Below, piece by piece: positions 5,404 through 8,155 of a stretch of DNA of 8,155 nucleotides. The translations under genes were made by a program, and so were the position numbers. How positions within the stretch are numbered: position 1 is the first letter of the stretch; each line of letters starts with the position of its first letter. The stretch is from Bacillota bacterium (GTDB lineage: Bacteria; Bacillota; Clostridia; Acetivibrionales; DSM-2933), in contig JAUZPS010000188.1 in assembly GCA_030705945.1 (NCBI GenBank), forward strand, positions 1-8,155, written 5' to 3'. The notes under the pieces were generated by a model that ran no database searches, was not told where the DNA came from, and worked only from the letters and a program-made list of their open reading frames with translations.

Positions 5404-6270
5404 CTATACACTTCCTATAAGTCCGATAATCGCGGGAGTAACGACAACCAGCACTACTGCCAAAAACATAAGCATCATAGGAAAAAGAGCCTTAGAAGAT
5501 GCTTCTTCGCCAATTCTTTTTGCCGCGTGTTTTCTCATCTCCCAACATTCTTTAGACTGGAATTTTAAAATATCTACTAATTCGGAGTTTCCCTTTTTAA
5601 GATTTTGGGTGATTACCGATACAAACTTTGTCACCTCAGGAAGCCTGCATCTCTTTGCAAATTCTTCATACGCTGCAATTTCTGATTTTCCGTTTGTTAT
5701 TTCTGCCATAACATTTCTTAATTCAACGAAAAGCGGCGTATTTTTTTTGGTATCCGCAGCGATTCTAGTCCAAGCTCCGGATACAGTCATACCCGCGTTT
5801 ATAAGGAGAGTAAGGGTATTTAAAAAATCAGGAAAATCAAGCTGCATAGAAATTCGTCTTTTATTTACCTTATTGTCCAGTTCTTTATCTGTAGCAAAGG
5901 CTGTAATAACAAGCACCGAAAGAGAAAACCCGAGAAATTCCATATCTGTTTTACCCATTGCGGCGTTAATAAATAGTAAAAGCGCCAGCAATAGAAGCTC
6001 AAAGGTTATTTTATTCGCCCAATGAACCCTCAGGTAGTAATGAGCATAAACTCCGCCATTTAACTCTGCTGTTTTATTCAACAAATTTCTATCATATTTG
6101 CTTGAATATTTATAGTTAATCCTATCTAGAAGGTAAAAGCCTATAGGTAATAGTTTTTTTAACCTAAATTCATTTTCATTCAACGGTTCGATATATTCAA
6201 AATATTTATTTTTCGATAGAAAATATAAAACAATTAATAAAAGAAGCGCTATTGCAAAAATAATTATCAT
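5404..6270 (-). CDS. tadC: Tad pilus inner-membrane platform protein TadC (GspF/T2SF domain)
   Basis: About 288 residues from the ATG at 6270, preferred because GTGAGG lies seven bases upstream; the in-frame ATG at 6276 is only one base from that site. Counting from the upstream ATG, membrane helices are seen at about residues 2-20, 91-105, 113-129 and 264-288. The cytoplasmic T2SF domain spans about 145-265 and carries DFPDFLNTLTLLINAGMTVSGAW and, before the last helix, RIGEEASSKALFPMMLMF, which match TadC well. TadC works with TadB as the platform that couples the CpaF ATPase to insertion or removal of pilin subunits. The gene follows tadB by 27 bp and precedes the pilin by 26 bp, so the three are almost surely co-transcribed. 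The length is usual for the family. Confidence 0.9.
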   Translation of the reverse strand: MIIIFAIALLLLIVLYFLSKNKYFEYIEPLNENEFRLKKLLPIGFYLLDRINYKYSSKYDRNLLNKTAELNGGVYAHYYLRVHWANKITFELLLLALLLFINAAMGKTDMEFLGFSLSVLVITAFATDKELDNKVNKRRISMQLDFPDFLNTLTLLINAGMTVSGAWTRIAADTKKNTPLFVELRNVMAEITNGKSEIAAYEEFAKRCRLPEVTKFVSVITQNLKKGNSELVDILKFQSKECWEMRKHAAKRIGEEASSKALFPMMLMFLAVVLVVVTPAIIGLIGSV

Positions 6271-6297
6271 ATTCATGCCTCACTTAGAAACTTTAAC

Positions 6298-7101
6298 TTA
6301 TATTTTAATATCCATAATTTTCTTGGAAATATTATATCCGACAATAATCAGAATAATGGCAAAGGTCATTACAACTCTGCCAATCAAGGTTGAAAAGACA
6401 GGTTTCATATAATCCTTCTGGGTAACTGATAGAAATAAAATCAATCCTACAGGCATAAAATTCAGAACTTTCTGCTCAAATTTTTTCTGCGCAAGAATCG
6501 TAGTTATTTCCTGTTTTACTTCGATTTTATCATTTATAACGTTGGAAGTGTTTCTTATGATTTCGATAACATTGCCGCCCCGCTTATTACAGGTTTGAAG
6601 CACATTTGCAAAACTTCTTATGTCTTCTAAATCAGAACGCTCTGCAAAGTCCATCAGAATATTTTCGATTTGGTCATTCATATCAAGTCTTTTTGTTATA
6701 TATAAAACCTCTTTGATAATGAAAGTTTCTTCATTCGGATAAATAATTGAAAGCTCCTTCAAAGACTCCCGAAATGATGTTTCTAATGCTTTTCCGGAAG
6801 CTAGGGATGAGGAGATTGAATAAAGCAAATCCTTGAATTGAAGATTTAATTCATCTAATCGCTTGTTTATTATTTCTTTTGTCCTTATTTTTGGATAAAG
6901 TAGAGATATAGGGGTTATTATTAAAGAAACAATGATATTCTGATAAAATATAAAACCCAAAGCAAAAAGGAATGCTCCCGCGGCGAGAATATATAAAACT
7001 TTTTCCCTTTTAGTCATATTATAGATGCTATAATCAATTGGACCGCAGTTAAATACGGAATCCTTCTCATCTCTTATCTCGATATAATTCTCAGTATCCA
7101 T
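6298..7101 (-). CDS. tadB: Tad pilus inner-membrane platform protein TadB (GspF/T2SF domain)
   Basis: A 267-residue protein starting at the ATG at 7101, with GGAGG four to five bases upstream. A polar N-terminus of about 30 residues is followed by two close membrane helices (about 36-52 and 55-70). The cytoplasmic T2SF domain follows (about 87-210), with FKDLLYSISSSLASGKALETSF, FANVLQTCNKRGGNVIEII and the repeated-turn pattern typical of TadB. Two C-terminal helices lie at about 213-227 and 241-258. TadB and TadC are paralogues that form the membrane platform of the Tad machine. The gene is 136 bp after cpaF; that gap holds no open frame of note and only a 7-bp inverted pair with a long loop. 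The N-terminus appears shorter than in some TadB proteins, but all expected helices are present. Confidence 0.9.
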   Translation of the reverse strand: MDTENYIEIRDEKDSVFNCGPIDYSIYNMTKREKVLYILAAGAFLFALGFIFYQNIIVSLIITPISLLYPKIRTKEIINKRLDELNLQFKDLLYSISSSLASGKALETSFRESLKELSIIYPNEETFIIKEVLYITKRLDMNDQIENILMDFAERSDLEDIRSFANVLQTCNKRGGNVIEIIRNTSNVINDKIEVKQEITTILAQKKFEQKVLNFMPVGLILFLSVTQKDYMKPVFSTLIGRVVMTFAIILIIVGYNISKKIMDIKI

Positions 7102-7237
7102 ATTACCTCCACTTTCCAGCGTCCTTAATAAATTTGTCTATTGTAAGATTTTTCTGCGGCAGATTTCCAAGGAAGAGCTTTTAACATTATGGTTTAGACT
7201 GGAAATTCGCTATATTAATAAGCGTCAGGTTCTTTTT

Positions 7238-8155
7238 CTAAACATCAGGGTTCAAACCAGCTAGTTTAAACTTCTGGTTGTTCTCCATTTTATTTTTAGT
7301 CCTTTTGAGACTTCCGATTATATAGCCATCCTCTGTTTCCCCTTCCTCTTCAAACAGATACAGCGGATTTAATATTACTTCGCCGTCCTTATATCCGGCT
7401 ACTTCTGAAATTTCCATCGTTCTTCTTGTTTTATCCCTGAGCCTTGAAAGATGAACCACAATATCCAAGGCTGATGATATTTGCTTTCTGATAGCTTCAA
7501 TTGGGATCTCAGCTCCGGTTAACACCATGGTTTCAAGTCTTGTAAACATGTCCTGGGCGGAATTTGCGTGGCCTGTTGAAAGCGAACCGTCATGACCGGT
7601 ATTCATAGCCTGAAGCATATCTAAAGCCTCCGCTCCCCTGACTTCGCCAACTATAATTCTTTCGGGCCTCATTCGAAGGGATGTTTTTATAAGGTCCCTG
7701 ATAGTTATGGATCCCTTTCCTTCAGTATTGGCGTTTCTGGTTTCCATAATTACTATATTTTCAACGCCTTTTATCTGAAGTTCGGCGGAATCTTCGATTG
7801 TAATAATCCTTTCGTCTTTGGGAATAAAGTTTGAGAGAGCGTTCAAAAATGTGGTTTTTCCGCTTCCAGTACCTCCGGAAATAAAGATGTTGTATTTTGC
7901 CTTAACCATTCTTTCTAAAAGCTCTGCAGCCTCATTTGTAAGGGAACGGCATTTTATTAATTGTTGTATAGTAAAGGGATTATCCGGAAATTTACGAATT
8001 GTAATGATAGGACCATTTAACGCGATGGGTGTAAGGACGACATTAATTCTAGAACCGTTTTTAAGCCTTGCATCAACAATTGGAACCGCTTCATTTACAG
8101 TCCTGTCAACTGCCGATACTATATTTCTGATTATATTCTCAAGCTTTTCTTTACT
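7238..8155 (-). CDS. cpaF: CpaF/TadA-family pilus assembly ATPase, N-terminus beyond window
   Basis: The frame is open from the right edge to the stop at 7238, giving 305 visible residues; the ATG at 7909 is internal, because family sequence continues upstream of it. Visible in order are the end of the N-terminal domain (DARLKNGSRINVVLTPIALNGPIITIRKF, about 28-56), the Walker A box GGTGSGKT (94-101), the Asp/Glu box IITIEDSAELQ (117-127), ETRNANTEGKGSITIRDLIKTSLRMRPER, the Walker B region RIIVGEVRG (166-174), and the His box STGHANS (193-199). All key residues for ATP binding and hydrolysis are present. This secretion ATPase forms a hexamer at the inner face of the membrane and powers Tad pilus assembly, and in some systems retraction. 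CpaF proteins are usually about 400-500 residues, so perhaps a third is missing. TadB and TadC follow in the same direction. Confidence 0.95.
   Translation of the reverse strand, partial: SKEKLENIIRNIVSAVDRTVNEAVPIVDARLKNGSRINVVLTPIALNGPIITIRKFPDNPFTIQQLIKCRSLTNEAAELLERMVKAKYNIFISGGTGSGKTTFLNALSNFIPKDERIITIEDSAELQIKGVENIVIMETRNANTEGKGSITIRDLIKTSLRMRPERIIVGEVRGAEALDMLQAMNTGHDGSLSTGHANSAQDMFTRLETMVLTGAEIPIEAIRKQISSALDIVVHLSRLRDKTRRTMEISEVAGYKDGEVILNPLYLFEEEGETEDGYIIGSLKRTKNKMENNQKFKLAGLNPDV

Noticed and set aside
7163..7206. ATTTCCA/TGGAAAT inverted pair in the cpaF-tadB gap
   Set aside because: Seven bases with a loop of about 30 is easily expected by chance; no T-run or flanking symmetry.
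7559..7579. STGHANS in place of the TIHANS seen in proteobacterial CpaF
   Set aside because: The His and flanking residues are kept, and as far as I recall GHANS forms are common among Gram-positive CpaF proteins, so not unusual.
7238..7909. CpaF as a short protein starting at the ATG at 7909
   Set aside because: The frame stays open to the window edge and the upstream 82 codons encode typical CpaF sequence, so the ATG is internal.

Overview
This window is the core of a Tad (tight adherence / Flp-type IVb) pilus gene cluster. Every supported gene lies on the minus strand, so transcription runs from high to low coordinates. The DNA is AT-rich, Shine-Dalgarno sites are strong and Gram-positive-like, and the set CpaF, TadB, TadC, Flp1-type pilin, TadE, DUF5702 is typical of Clostridia (Lachnospiraceae/Oscillospiraceae-like bacteria). 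No outer-membrane secretin or CpaB/RcpC gene is visible. The assignment to Clostridia is an inference from gene content and composition; there is no rRNA or other phylogenetic marker.

In transcription order the window holds: the C-terminal two thirds of the CpaF/TadA assembly ATPase (8155-7238, start outside the window); TadB (7101-6298) and TadC (6270-5404), the paired inner-membrane platform proteins; a small Flp1-type prepilin (5377-5150); a TadE-like minor pilin (4928-4239); a very large DUF5702 protein with a TadG-like N-terminus and long coiled-coil stretches (3976-638); and the start of a second TadE-like protein that runs off the left edge (525-1). CpaF would power subunit insertion through the TadB/TadC platform. 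The small prepilin would form the fibre, and the TadE-like and DUF5702 proteins would be minor, initiating or tip components. The prepilin peptidase (TadV/CpaA), TadZ/CpaE and any regulator are not here and may lie beyond the right edge.

The least expected part is non-coding. The gaps between the pilin, tadE, DUF5702 and second tadE genes carry several palindromic elements. A 79-bp MITE-like element with TA-type ends and terminal inverted repeats occurs twice, in opposite orientation, on either side of the DUF5702 gene (562-640 and 4115-4193; 73 of 79 positions identical by my reading). One copy sits exactly on the TA of the DUF5702 stop codon and keeps it intact. Each copy carries an extended -10 promoter-like motif. 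A different imperfect palindrome of about 101 bp (3995-4095) lies beside the second copy, and a third, 68-bp structured inverted repeat (5036-5103) separates the pilin gene from tadE. The cpaF-tadB-tadC-pilin part has only short gaps (136, 27 and 26 bp) with no such elements. No stretch over 300 bp lacks a gene.
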